64,000 bases of DNA from Klebsiella huaxiensis (GCF_003261575.2 NZ_CP036175.1:5828001-5892000); one strand, 5' to 3'; positions 40,845-49,810 are shown, counted from the first letter of the stretch. Made by a program: numbers and translations. The notes: a model not told the origin generated them from the letters alone.

Positions 40845-41819
40845 ATGATTAGACATCTTACCAGGCCATTACAATATCTCTCTGCAGTTCTCGTTGCCGG
40901 AACGCTGCTAAGCGCATTACCTGCGCAAGCGGCTAAATATCCCACCAAACAAATCGATCTTGTTGTGCCTTATTCCGCCGGTGGCGGTACCGACCTGGTC
41001 GCCCGTGCCTTCGCCGACGCCGCAAAAGCACATTTGCCCGTTAGCATCGGAGTCATTAACAAGCCCGGCGGCAGCGGCGCTATCGGCTTTACCGAAATCG
41101 CTACAGCCCGGCCTAACGGCTATAAAATCGGACTTGGTACCGTCGAGCTGACTACCCTCCCCAGCCTTGGAATGGTCAGTTTCAAAACCGACAGTTTTAA
41201 ACCCATCGCTCGTCTGAACGCTGACCCGGCGGCTATCACCGTCAGCGCCGATGCGCCGTGGAATACCATTGATGAATTCCTTAAGTGGGCCAAAGAAAAC
41301 CCCGGTAAAGTGCGTATCGGCAACTCCGGGACCGGTGCTATCTGGCACCTGGCCGCGGCGGCTCTGGAAGACAAAGCCGACGTGAAGTTTACCCACGTTC
41401 CTTACGATGGCGCCGCGCCCGCAGTAACTGGTCTGCTGGGCCATCACATTGAAGCGGTTGCTGTTAGCCCAGGGGAGGTCATCAACCATGTTAATGGCGG
41501 CAAGCTGAAAATACTGGCGATCATGACGGATGAACGCATGAAGAGCATTCCTGATGTTCCCACGCTAAAAGAGCAAGGTATCGATCTCTCCATCGGTACC
41601 TGGCGTGGCCTGATCGTACCGAAAAACACCCCGCAGGATATCGTGGACACCTTGTCTGTTGCGGCCAAAGCCACGGCTGAAGAGCCTGCTTTTCAGGATG
41701 CCCTGAATAAACTAAATCTAAACTATGCCTGGCTTGAAGGTGCTGCTTTCCAGCAGCAGATTAACGAGCAGCAGGCTTATTTTGCCGAGCTGTTGAGCAA
41801 ACTCGGTCTGAAAAAATAA
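40845..41819 (+). CDS. Tripartite tricarboxylate transporter solute-binding protein (TctC family)
   Basis: A 324-residue periplasmic binding protein with a signal peptide (MIRHLTRPLQ onward, cleavage after PAQA near residue 29). The mature protein has TctC/BugT family features: YPTKQIDLVVPYSAGGGTD at its N-terminus, KPGGSGAIGF and VRIGNSGTGAIWHLAAAAL. The family binds carboxylates by two water-bridged beta-alpha loops. With TctB and TctA just downstream it forms a complete TTT system. Context points to a 2-keto-3-deoxy sugar acid or galactonate rather than citrate, but this is inference. Confidence 0.92.
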   Translation: MIRHLTRPLQYLSAVLVAGTLLSALPAQAAKYPTKQIDLVVPYSAGGGTDLVARAFADAAKAHLPVSIGVINKPGGSGAIGFTEIATARPNGYKIGLGTVELTTLPSLGMVSFKTDSFKPIARLNADPAAITVSADAPWNTIDEFLKWAKENPGKVRIGNSGTGAIWHLAAAALEDKADVKFTHVPYDGAAPAVTGLLGHHIEAVAVSPGEVINHVNGGKLKILAIMTDERMKSIPDVPTLKEQGIDLSIGTWRGLIVPKNTPQDIVDTLSVAAKATAEEPAFQDALNKLNLNYAWLEGAAFQQQINEQQAYFAELLSKLGLKK

Positions 41820-41834
41820 CGGGCAGGTACGGTT

Positions 41835-42335
41835 ATGTCGATAAAAGCTGAATCGCCCTCTTTAACCGTACCGCATCGCCGTCTCTCCCCGGTCGTGATG
41901 AGCGTGGGAGTTTTACTGTGCGTGATTGCGTGCGCGGTCATCGTGACTGCGCACAATTTCCCGGCTACGGCGATCGAGACGGATATTGGCGCTGGCGCCT
42001 TTCCCCGGTTTTATGCAGGCGCGCTCATAGTGCTGGCCGTCCTGTTAGTGGCAAGCGACTGGCTAACAAACCACGCCGACGATGTTCACCACGAGCCCTC
42101 CCACTATGGTCGCGTTGCGGCAGGAGTCGGTATCGTCGCGGGATACATCGTATTGTTAAGCTTCGTGGGCTATCTCATTGCAACGCCGCTTTTCTTAATG
42201 GCGCTGATGATAATTATGAACCTGAGAAGGCTATGGCTGACGCTGACGCTCGCCATCGCTATCACCCTGATTCTGTGGCTGCTTTTTTCTATGGCGCTGC
42301 AGGTACCGCTGCCTGTGGGTTCTTTATTCGAATAA
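41835..42335 (+). CDS. Tripartite tricarboxylate transporter small membrane subunit (TctB family)
   Basis: A 166-residue inner-membrane protein with four hydrophobic segments (about residues 20-42, 55-75, 95-120 and 125-160), the layout of the poorly conserved TctB subunit. GAGAFPRFYAGALIVLAVLL is a typical family segment. It starts 15 bp after tctC and ends 12 bp before tctA. Confidence 0.88.
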   Translation: MSIKAESPSLTVPHRRLSPVVMSVGVLLCVIACAVIVTAHNFPATAIETDIGAGAFPRFYAGALIVLAVLLVASDWLTNHADDVHHEPSHYGRVAAGVGIVAGYIVLLSFVGYLIATPLFLMALMIIMNLRRLWLTLTLAIAITLILWLLFSMALQVPLPVGSLFE

Positions 42336-42347
42336 CTGGAGCCTGAA

Positions 42348-43853
42348 ATGTTTAGTAGCGATCTGTTATTACAAGGCTTCACGCATTTACTCTCCAACCC
42401 GATGGCGTTGGTGTTAGCCTCATTCGGCGTGATGCTGGGCATTATGATTGGCGCATTACCGGGCCTGACCGCCACCATGGGCGTCGCGATATTGCTCCCC
42501 TTCACTTACGGTATGGATCCCGTATCAGGTTTATTAATGATTTGCGGGGTCTTTTTCGGCGGCGTCTACGGTGGGTCAATTACTGCGATATTGTTAAAAA
42601 TCCCCGGAACCCCGGCAGCAGCGGCAACGGCAATCGACGGCTACGAACTCACCCGACAAGGGAAAGCCGGGATGGCGCTAAGCGCAGCGACGTTCTCTTC
42701 CTTCGCTGGCGGCATATTGAGTATTGTCGTACTGATGTTTCTGGCCCCGATTCTCGCCGGATGGGCATTAAAATTCAGCGCCTCCGAGTCCTTCGCCCTG
42801 GCCATATTTGGCCTGAGCATTATCGCCAGCATATCCGGTAAGTCGCTAATTAAGGGGCTAATCTCCGGCATCGGCGGTTTGCTTATTGCGACCATCGGCC
42901 TCGATCCTATGGGCGGTTTTCCTCGCTTTACCGGCGGTTTTGTCGAACTGATGAATGTGCCCTTTATTCCTGTGATGATTGGCCTGTTTGCCGCCTCCGA
43001 AGCGTTTAAGACGCTGGAAAAAGACGATGCGGTTCGCCATGGCGCAAAAGTGGTTATCGGCAGCCTGCTGCTTCCCTGGAAGGTTATACGGCGACTGCTG
43101 GTGACGATTCTCCACTCTGCCGGATTGGGCATTTTCATTGGCATGATCCCTGGAGCCGGAGCCGATATTGCCGCTTTCGTTGCCTACAACGAAACCAAGC
43201 GCTTTAGCAAAACGCCGGAAAACTTCGGCAAAGGTGAAATTACAGCCGTCTCCTCCTGTGAAGCAGGTGCTAACGGCTGTACCGGCGGCGCGCTGCTGCC
43301 GATGCTGACGCTTGGGATTCCGGGGGATGCGGTTACCGCCATTATGCTTGGTGCGCTAACGTTACAAGGTATGCAGCCGGGGCCGCTGATGTTCACTGAG
43401 CACGGCGATATGGTGTACACGCTGTTTATCGGCATGATCTTTTGCTACTTCATGCTACTGATTTTGGGTCTTCTGTCCCTGAAGGTGGTCAGCAATGTGG
43501 TCAAAATACCAACCCATATTCTGACGCCGCTAATCCTCGCGCTTTGCGTAGTCGGTACCTATGCGCTGAATAACAGCCTGTTCGATGTCGGGATTATGCT
43601 GATCGCTGGCGTAGTGGGCTACTTTATGCAAAGAGGGGGATATCCAGCGTCTCCGGTCGTTCTGGCGCTGATTATGGGCCCCATGGCGGAAAGCAATCTT
43701 CGTCGCGCGTTGTCCCTTTCTGCCGGAAGCTGGGATTTTCTCTACACTCGTCCAATAACGCTGGCATTACTTACTCTCGCAACGATAACGTTACTGACTC
43801 CGGTCGTTCGGGGGCTTTGGGCATTTCGTAAGAATTTACAGACGCAGGTATGA
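42348..43853 (+). CDS. Tripartite tricarboxylate transporter large membrane subunit (TctA family)
   Basis: A 501-residue polytopic permease, the translocation subunit of the TTT system. It has the two family glycine-rich motifs: GALPGLTATMGVAILLPFTYG (near 32-52) with GVFFGGVYGGSITAILLKIPGTP, and the repeat GMIPGAGADIAAFVAYNETKR (near 265) with GGALLPMLTLGIPGDAVTA. About twelve hydrophobic segments are visible. It is the last gene of the cluster; a terminator follows 36 bp after its stop. Confidence 0.94.
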   Translation: MFSSDLLLQGFTHLLSNPMALVLASFGVMLGIMIGALPGLTATMGVAILLPFTYGMDPVSGLLMICGVFFGGVYGGSITAILLKIPGTPAAAATAIDGYELTRQGKAGMALSAATFSSFAGGILSIVVLMFLAPILAGWALKFSASESFALAIFGLSIIASISGKSLIKGLISGIGGLLIATIGLDPMGGFPRFTGGFVELMNVPFIPVMIGLFAASEAFKTLEKDDAVRHGAKVVIGSLLLPWKVIRRLLVTILHSAGLGIFIGMIPGAGADIAAFVAYNETKRFSKTPENFGKGEITAVSSCEAGANGCTGGALLPMLTLGIPGDAVTAIMLGALTLQGMQPGPLMFTEHGDMVYTLFIGMIFCYFMLLILGLLSLKVVSNVVKIPTHILTPLILALCVVGTYALNNSLFDVGIMLIAGVVGYFMQRGGYPASPVVLALIMGPMAESNLRRALSLSAGSWDFLYTRPITLALLTLATITLLTPVVRGLWAFRKNLQTQV

Positions 43854-43888
43854 TGGAATCCCCGGATACTAACCCGGGGTAAAACTGA

Positions 43889-43918
43889 AGCCCCGGCAAA
43901 GATTGCCGGGGCTTTTTT
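43889..43918. terminator. Bidirectional terminator between tctA and udp
   Basis: An 11-bp perfect stem (AGCCCCGGCAA with TTGCCGGGGCT) around a 3-nt loop has T residues on the plus side and A residues on the other, so it can stop both the tct and udp transcripts. The udp stop codon follows immediately at 43920. Confidence 0.92.
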
Positions 43919-43919
43919 A

Positions 43920-44681
43920 TTACAGCAGGCGGCGCGCCGCTTCCACGACGATTTTCACCGCATGGCTTTCGGTTTGCTTCATGGTTTCCGCGTTTGGAAT
44001 TTCCTGCTGGGTACGGTTGACGATAACACCGGCAACCATCCCGGCACGCAGGCCCTGGCTGGCGCACATGGTCAGCAATGTGGCGGATTCCATTTCATAG
44101 TTCATCACACCCATCGACTGCCACTCTTCCATCGAACCTTTAAAGCGACTCACCACGCGGCCAGAGAAGGTGTCGTAACGCTCCTGGCCCGGATAGAAGG
44201 TGTCGGAAGAGGCAGTGACGCCGACATGAGTGGTCGCACCGATGGATTTCGCTGCTTCAACCAGCGCGGTAGTACATTCGAAATCGGCTACCGCCGGGAA
44301 TTCCATTGGCGCGAAGTGCAGACTTGCACCGTCGAGGCGAACGGAAGCTGTGGTCACCAGAACGTCGCCCACATTAATGTGCGGCTGAATAGCGCCGGTG
44401 GTGCCAATACGCAGGAAGGTACGGATACCCAATTGGGCCAGTTCTTCCACAGCAATAGAGGTAGATGGGCCGCCGATACCGGTAGAGCAGACAATCACTG
44501 CTTTACCATCCAGTTCAGCACGCCAGGTGGTAAATTCGCGATGAGATGCCAGTTTGACCGGCTTATCCATCAGCACGGCGATCTTTTCCACACGCTCCGG
44601 ATCGCCAGGGACGATAGCCAGCGTAGCCCCTTGTAAATCGTTCTTGGTGAGGCCGAGATGAAAAACATCAGACTTAGACAT
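43920..44681 (-). CDS. udp: Uridine phosphorylase
   Basis: Udp (253 residues, the E. coli length) converts uridine and phosphate to uracil and ribose 1-phosphate. Family motifs GDPERVEKIA (phosphate site), GTTGAIQPHINVGDVLV and MGVMNYEMESATLLTM (ribose-binding Glu/Met) are intact. In E. coli it sits next to rmuC and dlhH; here the dgo-tct block separates it from rmuC. Its upstream region has CRP and CytR-type sites. Confidence 0.98.
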   Translation of the reverse strand: MSKSDVFHLGLTKNDLQGATLAIVPGDPERVEKIAVLMDKPVKLASHREFTTWRAELDGKAVIVCSTGIGGPSTSIAVEELAQLGIRTFLRIGTTGAIQPHINVGDVLVTTASVRLDGASLHFAPMEFPAVADFECTTALVEAAKSIGATTHVGVTASSDTFYPGQERYDTFSGRVVSRFKGSMEEWQSMGVMNYEMESATLLTMCASQGLRAGMVAGVIVNRTQQEIPNAETMKQTESHAVKIVVEAARRLL

Positions 44682-44754
44682 AAAAAAACTCCTCTGTGGG
44701 TCGAATTATCAGCAGAAGCAAAACGGTACTTTACAGAAGCTGCTGAGACTATTT

Positions 44755-44822
44755 TGTGACACCAATCACCACGGATGAAATTCATTGCAATAGATTGCCA
44801 TCGAATAGTGATGAAAGTCACA
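44755..44822 (-). promoter_or_regulatory. CRP/CytR control region of udp
   Basis: Two CRP-like sites, TGTGACACCAATCACC (44755-44770) and AGTGATGAAAGTCACA (44807-44822), lie 52 bp apart. Between them are the ATTGCAA and ATTGCC half-sites expected for CytR. The arrangement matches the E. coli udp promoter, where CRP activates and CytR represses cooperatively. Confidence 0.8.
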
Positions 44823-44949
44823 TTAATAAGTTAATCTGGAGAGTACTGAACAAAAGATAGCCTGTTTCAGGCACTGTGTTTTGTTAACGTCCTGTCCAGA
44901 GCAACTATAGTTATTAATGCGCTAATAAATTAAGGGTACGGAGAATACC

Positions 44950-45762
44950 ATGACGACAATTAAGCAAACCGGTTTTGCACCTGCAGCCACGCCGCACGCC
45001 TCTACTGCCGTTCACACGTCAGATGAAAATATCATCTCCGGGGAGACATCAATCCCTTCTCAGGGGGATAACATGCCAGCCTTCCATGCCCGTCCGGGCA
45101 ACGTCGACGGTCCGCTACCGGTCGTCATCGTTGTACAGGAAATTTTCGGCGTGCATGAACATATCCGCGATATTTGCCGCCGTCTGGCGCAGGAAGGGTA
45201 TCTGGCTATCGCACCAGAGCTGTACTTCCGCCAGGGCGATCCCAATGATTACAACGATATTCCTTCTTTATTTCAGGGGTTGGTCAAAAAGGTGCCGGAT
45301 TCTCAGGTACTGGCTGACCTCGATCACGTCGCCAGCTGGGCTTCCCGCCACGGTGGCGATGCCCATCGTCTGCTTATTACCGGTTTCTGCTGGGGCGGTC
45401 GCATCACCTGGCTGTACGCCGCACATAACCCGCAGCTAAAAGCCGCCGTTGCCTGGTACGGCAAGCTGGTCGGTGAGAAAACATTAAACTCACCGAAACA
45501 TCCGGTGGACATTGCCGTTGATCTGAACGCCCCGGTTTTAGGACTTTACGGCGCGAAAGATGACAGCATCCCGCAGGATACGGTTGAAACCATGCGTCAG
45601 GCTCTACGAGCCGCCAACGCGACGGCGGAAATCGTAGTCTATCCGCAGGCCGACCACGCCTTTAATGCTGACTACCGAGCCAGCTATCATGAAGAGTCAG
45701 CAAAAGACGGCTGGCAGCGAATGCTGGCATGGTTTGCCCAGTACGGTGGGAAGCGAGGTTAA
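44950..45762 (+). CDS. dlhH: Dienelactone hydrolase family protein
   Basis: A 270-residue alpha/beta hydrolase equivalent to E. coli DlhH (YsgA). The catalytic nucleophile is C147 in GFCWGG, with an acid in GAKDDSIP (about 204) and H236 in QADHAFNAD. No signal peptide is seen. The physiological substrate is unknown; dienelactone activity is inferred from the family. It is divergent from udp, and convergent with the downstream binding-protein-like gene. Confidence 0.95.
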   Translation: MTTIKQTGFAPAATPHASTAVHTSDENIISGETSIPSQGDNMPAFHARPGNVDGPLPVVIVVQEIFGVHEHIRDICRRLAQEGYLAIAPELYFRQGDPNDYNDIPSLFQGLVKKVPDSQVLADLDHVASWASRHGGDAHRLLITGFCWGGRITWLYAAHNPQLKAAVAWYGKLVGEKTLNSPKHPVDIAVDLNAPVLGLYGAKDDSIPQDTVETMRQALRAANATAEIVVYPQADHAFNADYRASYHEESAKDGWQRMLAWFAQYGGKRG

Positions 45763-45778
45763 CCACCGTCTGCGGACT

Positions 45779-45816
45779 GGTAGCCCGGACAGGCGCGTCA
45801 AGCGCCGCCTCCGGGA
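45779..45816. repeat. REP element
   Basis: A GTAGCCCGGACAGGCGC head with an imperfect dyad to GCGCCGCCTCCGGGA, the typical 35-40 bp REP palindrome, in the convergent gap after dlhH. Confidence 0.8.
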
Positions 45817-45868
45817 AATGTACCGGGCCTGATGCATCGGCGTGGCTTCTTCCCGATTAATGGAAAGG

Positions 45869-46540
45869 TCAGACATAAATATGGCGGGCAACCAGCGCCG
45901 CCAGCGTCCCGTCCTGCTGCCACTGTCTCACCAACGCCTCCATCCGCTCATAATAGTGCGGAACCGCGCGCGGCACGCAGATGGCCTGCTGAATCTGGCT
46001 ATAGTTGTCAGGCAGCACTCGAACGCTATCTTGCCCCAGGGCGGCGGCTTCCAGCAGCTGGCGAATATTCGCCACCATATCCCCCTTACCGGCCAGAAAA
46101 GCGCTGAGCGCCTGCTGAGTGGTGGGATATTCGCAAAGGCGGGCGTGTTTTAATGTCCGAATGAGCGGCAATGAATAGGCAGAACCCCTTCCGACGTTAA
46201 TCGTCACGCCTTCACGGTCCATCTCATGAACCGAATGGACCTCGCTATCGCGACGCACCAGAACGGTACAGTCGATAGTAAGATAGGGTGAGGTAAAACT
46301 CAGCTCATTTTCACGTGCCGGATCCACCGCCAGAAAAGCAATATCCCATTGATTATTCGAAGCATCGTCAACGATATGTTTTGCTGCGGGGTAAGGTTTC
46401 AGCAGCTCCGGCTGCTGGCAAGAGTGCGCAATTTTTCGCGCCAGATCGACTGTGAGTCCCTGTAACGATCCGTCGGTTAACTGTTCAGCGAGCAAAGCAT
46501 TGCCTAAGTTAATCGCAAAACGTAAAGCTGATGATGGCAT
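45869..46540 (-). CDS. Solute-binding-like protein without signal peptide
   Basis: A 223-residue protein of the bacterial extracellular solute-binding family 3 (SBP_bac_3) fold: LRFAINLGNALLAEQL at the start, WDIAFLAVDPARENELSFTSPYLTIDCTVLVRRDS near 65-95 and GDMVANIRQLLEAA near 150. It begins directly with the domain, has no signal peptide and no neighbouring ABC permease or ATPase. It is therefore likely cytoplasmic, as a sensor or small-molecule sink, or a relic. AAGGA precedes the ATG at the right distance. It lies 141 bp downstream of the gntR gene on the same strand. Confidence 0.82.
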   Translation of the reverse strand: MPSSALRFAINLGNALLAEQLTDGSLQGLTVDLARKIAHSCQQPELLKPYPAAKHIVDDASNNQWDIAFLAVDPARENELSFTSPYLTIDCTVLVRRDSEVHSVHEMDREGVTINVGRGSAYSLPLIRTLKHARLCEYPTTQQALSAFLAGKGDMVANIRQLLEAAALGQDSVRVLPDNYSQIQQAICVPRAVPHYYERMEALVRQWQQDGTLAALVARHIYV

Positions 46541-46681
46541 GGCTCGTTCCTTATCGGCAACTCGATCGTCTTGATAGCTATGCGCAGAAAGCCGCTGAAG
46601 TGATTTTTCAAATCCACTTTTAATAACTTAATTATGGCACCCTGCCCTACATGTCAGATAACAGAGGTGGTTGTTTAATCT

Positions 46682-47407
46682 CTATTTATCCCGATAGGTG
46701 CTGTACTGGAATTCATATTCTTCACGATACCAGGTTTCGCCCCACAGGATCAGTTTGTCATCGCCTGCCAGGCAAGTATGTTGACGCACCATCACCGGCC
46801 GGCTGCGTTTAATATCCAGAAATTTTGCCACTTCTTGCCCCGGCAGCGCGACGCGAACCTGGTTATGAATGGTATGAATAATAATACCCAGCTGTTGCTC
46901 AAATAGCGTCTGTAACGCCAGCGTTTCCAGCGAGGCGACGGCAATATTGGCCGCTATTTCGGCATCAAGATAGCGAATTTCGACCGCCAGCGGCTTCCCG
47001 TCGATAAGGCGTAAACGAACCAGACGGTATATTTTCGCACCGGCATTAAGCCGTAAATTTGCCAGTAAAGCAGGTGTTGACGGGACTTCGCCAAAGAAGA
47101 AAACCTGGTACTGAATAGAAAGATTACTTTCCTGCAAATCTTTCTCGAAAAAGCCAAGTTCTTGCTTTCTGACGCGCGTCACAATCGGCGCGGTTTTGAC
47201 GAACGTTCCTTTGCCGCGCACGCGCTCAATAAGCCCTTCGCTTAGTAAACCGTGCATCGCATGAACCACGGTGGCGCGAGTGGTGGAAAATTGTTGGGCC
47301 AGTTCATTCTCGGACGGCAGCTTATGACCAGGTGGATAATCCCCCCGCTTAATGCCGCTGCGAAGTTGTTCCTGGATCTGCACATAGATCGGTAAAACGT
47401 GAGCCAT
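46682..47407 (-). CDS. GntR-family (HutC/UTRA) transcriptional regulator
   Basis: A 241-residue regulator. The N-terminal GntR winged helix (residues about 5-70: PIYVQIQEQLRSGIKRGDYPPG, SENELAQQFSTTRATVVHAM, GLIERVRGKGTFV) is followed by a UTRA ligand-binding domain (about 90-235). It is divergent from the hydrolase-citCDEFG-acnB-oadGAB train, and a pair of GntR-type operators lies in the 145-bp gap. It is probably the repressor of the whole train and of itself; the inducer is unknown but should be the transported carboxylate or an intermediate. Confidence 0.92.
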   Translation of the reverse strand: MAHVLPIYVQIQEQLRSGIKRGDYPPGHKLPSENELAQQFSTTRATVVHAMHGLLSEGLIERVRGKGTFVKTAPIVTRVRKQELGFFEKDLQESNLSIQYQVFFFGEVPSTPALLANLRLNAGAKIYRLVRLRLIDGKPLAVEIRYLDAEIAANIAVASLETLALQTLFEQQLGIIIHTIHNQVRVALPGQEVAKFLDIKRSRPVMVRQHTCLAGDDKLILWGETWYREEYEFQYSTYRDK

Positions 47408-47430
47408 GTAGAAGTATCTCTATTTGCCAG

Positions 47431-47465
47431 GTTGTATAGTCAACTAAAAGTTGTATAGTCAACTA
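47431..47465. promoter_or_regulatory. Tandem GntR-type operators
   Basis: The 16-base unit GTTGTATAGTCAACTA occurs twice in perfect direct repeat, at 47431-47446 and 47450-47465, with a 19-bp period (about two helical turns). Each copy is itself an imperfect palindrome (GTTG with CAAC) and fits the GT-N-TA-N-AC logic of HutC-subfamily sites. It begins 24 bp from the gntR start codon and 88 bp before the hydrolase start. Confidence 0.82.
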
Positions 47466-47552
47466 CACAACTCAAAGGTGGACATTCAGGCTCTCTACAG
47501 AGCCAGCAACAGTCATTTTATCGTTATCTCACTGAAAAAGGATAAAATTTAG

Positions 47553-48347
47553 ATGCATTTTGATACTCATGCTCATGTTTTTACCACCGGCTTACCGCTG
47601 GCAGAGCATTGCCGCTATGTACCGGAGTACGATGCAGCACCAGCGCAATACCTTGCGCAACTGGATAAGCACCATATCGATAAAGCGATTCTGATCCAGC
47701 CCAGTTTTCTGGGTACCGATAATAGCTATATGCTGGACGCAATTCGCCAGTCGCCAGACCGTTTTTACGGCGTTGCGGTTATCGACCCTAATACGCCATT
47801 TGATACCATGGAAGCGCTTAAACAGCAGGGCATTATCGGCGTACGTTTGAATCTCATTGGCCAAGATCTTCCAGACTTAACAACATCGGTCTGGCAGCAG
47901 CATCTGCGCAATATAAAAGCGCTTGGCTGGCATATTGAACTTCATCGTCCGGTAGCGGATTTAGTCCCTCTACTTGGCATACTACTCGCCGCCGATGTAA
48001 AAATTGTGATCGACCACTTTGGTCTGCCTGCTGAAAAAGAGAAAGACCCAGGTTTCATCTATCTTCTCAATCATGCAGAAACCGGTAAAATATGGATAAA
48101 AATCTCCGCCAGCTATCGAAATGGTAGTAAAGAAAAGCCGACAGATAATACGAAGATGCTAGTTCCACTACTATTAAAACACTTTGGTCCTGAGCGATTA
48201 ATGTGGGGTAGTGATTGGCCGCATACGCGCTACGAAGACAGCATGAGCTATACGAAAGCAATAGATGAAATATATAACTGGGAATTAACAAATACTCAAC
48301 GCGATAATATTTTTTGTCAAAGCGTTATAGAACTCATTAATGGGTGA
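47553..48347 (+). CDS. Amidohydrolase-family TIM-barrel hydrolase (lactonase-like)
   Basis: A 264-residue protein of the amidohydrolase-2 family (COG3618 type), which includes 2-pyrone-4,6-dicarboxylate hydrolase, L-fuconolactonase and rhamnonolactonase. The HxH pair is H6/H8 (DTHAHVF), further His are H131 (ELHRP) and H155 (VIDHFG), and the active-site Asp is D221 in GSDWPHT. No signal peptide. AAGGA precedes the ATG. As first gene of a carboxylate pathway it may open a lactone to a hydroxy-tricarboxylate such as isocitrate; this is inference. The 3' third is distinctly AT-rich compared with its neighbours. Confidence 0.85.
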   Translation: MHFDTHAHVFTTGLPLAEHCRYVPEYDAAPAQYLAQLDKHHIDKAILIQPSFLGTDNSYMLDAIRQSPDRFYGVAVIDPNTPFDTMEALKQQGIIGVRLNLIGQDLPDLTTSVWQQHLRNIKALGWHIELHRPVADLVPLLGILLAADVKIVIDHFGLPAEKEKDPGFIYLLNHAETGKIWIKISASYRNGSKEKPTDNTKMLVPLLLKHFGPERLMWGSDWPHTRYEDSMSYTKAIDEIYNWELTNTQRDNIFCQSVIELING

Positions 48348-48505
48348 GTATTAACCTAAAAACAATACAGCATATATCATTACAATAATATATATTTTGG
48401 CAAGGGTTGAAGTCCCATTCACAAAATATATGAATAAAAACCGATATCAAAGCCGTTATTTTCGGTTGCTGCCCCATTTCCGATAACACGGTAAAAGGAC
48501 TTATC

Positions 48506-49810
48506 ATGAACATCAGCATGATAGTAATACTCTCTATTGTGATCTCTATTGCGTTAGGTTACCGCACAAAAATAAACACCGGTTTATTCGCAATTGTATT
48601 CGCGTACCTTATAGGTTGTTTCCTGCTGGATATGAAGGCCGGGGAAGTTATCAAAACATGGCCGATCAGTATTTTCTTTGTTATTTTTGCCGTTTCACTT
48701 TTTTATAACTTCGCGTTAATTAACGGTACGTTAGAAAAGCTGGCCATGCATTTACTCTACTTATGCCGCCACTTTCCTAAATTTTTGCCATTGGTCATTT
48801 ACTTTGCCGCGACTTTTGTCGCCAGCCTGGGTGCGGGTTTCTTCACCGTTCTCGCTTTCTTCGCACCGTTAACGCTGCTGCTGTGCCGCAAAACGGGGAT
48901 GAATAAGCTGGTCGCTGCCGTCGCCGTCAACTATGGCGCTCTGGGCGGGGCGAATTTTATGACCAGCGCCAGCGGTGTCGTATTCCGTGGGCTTATCGAT
49001 AACGCGGGCTACAGCGCAAACTCCTTTATTTACGCGTCATCTATTTTCCTAGTTTCCTTCCTCTTACCGATAGTCGTTATTTTACTATTAATCTTCCTGA
49101 CCAACCGCGGAAATCAAGGCATTACCGGCTCATTGCAGGTTGAAAAGCCGGACGCGTTCGATAGCAAACAGAAACTAAACCTGCTGCTTATCTTTGCCAT
49201 GCTGCTGGTGGTTCTGGCGTTCCCGGTGATGCACCTCATCATGCCGGATTCCGCAAACATCAAATTTATCAATGCCAGAGTGGATGTCGGCCTGGTCTCG
49301 ATTGTGTTTGCCGTGATCTCTCTATTCCTCAAGCTTGGCGATGAGAAAAAAGCCATTGCCCTGGTGCCGTGGAATACGCTGATCATGATCTGCGGCGTCG
49401 GGATGCTGATTCAGATCGCCATCAAAGCCGGGACCATCGATATGCTGGCGAGCTGGGTAGGCTCAAGCCTGCCTGCGACCGTTGTTCCCTTCGCGTTGGC
49501 AATTATCGGCGGCATGATGTCATTCTTCAGCAGTACCCTCGGCGTCGTCTGTCCGGCCCTATTCCCAATTATTCCGTCAATTGCGGCCTCCACCGGTATT
49601 AACGCCATGGTGCTATTTACCGCCACGGTCATTGGCGCGCAGGCAACGGCAATATCACCATTCTCTTCCGGCGGTAGCCTGCTTCTCGGCTCCTGTTCTG
49701 AAGATAAAGAACGTAATGAATTGTTCCCTACCCTGCTGTTTAAGGCGGTACCAATGTGCGTGTTCTTCGCACTATTAAGCGTCGCCATCATGATGATATT
49801 TTTTAATTAA
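48506..49810 (+). CDS. MatC-like di/tricarboxylate carrier
   Basis: A 434-residue membrane protein with about eleven or twelve hydrophobic segments. The N-terminus (ALGYRTKINTGLFAIVFAYLIG) is characteristic of the dicarboxylate carrier MatC N-terminal family within the SLC13/IT superfamily. Central elements AVNYGALGGANFMTSASGVVFRG and C-terminal PFSSGGSLLLGSCSE resemble substrate and cation loops. A 158-bp AT-rich gap separates it from the hydrolase gene; citC follows after 18 bp. It is the only transporter in the train, so it should import the substrate. This is not CitS. Confidence 0.85.
   Translation: MNISMIVILSIVISIALGYRTKINTGLFAIVFAYLIGCFLLDMKAGEVIKTWPISIFFVIFAVSLFYNFALINGTLEKLAMHLLYLCRHFPKFLPLVIYFAATFVASLGAGFFTVLAFFAPLTLLLCRKTGMNKLVAAVAVNYGALGGANFMTSASGVVFRGLIDNAGYSANSFIYASSIFLVSFLLPIVVILLLIFLTNRGNQGITGSLQVEKPDAFDSKQKLNLLLIFAMLLVVLAFPVMHLIMPDSANIKFINARVDVGLVSIVFAVISLFLKLGDEKKAIALVPWNTLIMICGVGMLIQIAIKAGTIDMLASWVGSSLPATVVPFALAIIGGMMSFFSSTLGVVCPALFPIIPSIAASTGINAMVLFTATVIGAQATAISPFSSGGSLLLGSCSEDKERNELFPTLLFKAVPMCVFFALLSVAIMMIFFN

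Noticed and set aside
48506..49810. The carrier as the citrate/Na+ symporter CitS
   Set aside because: The N-terminal signature is that of MatC-type carriers and the CitS family motifs are not seen.
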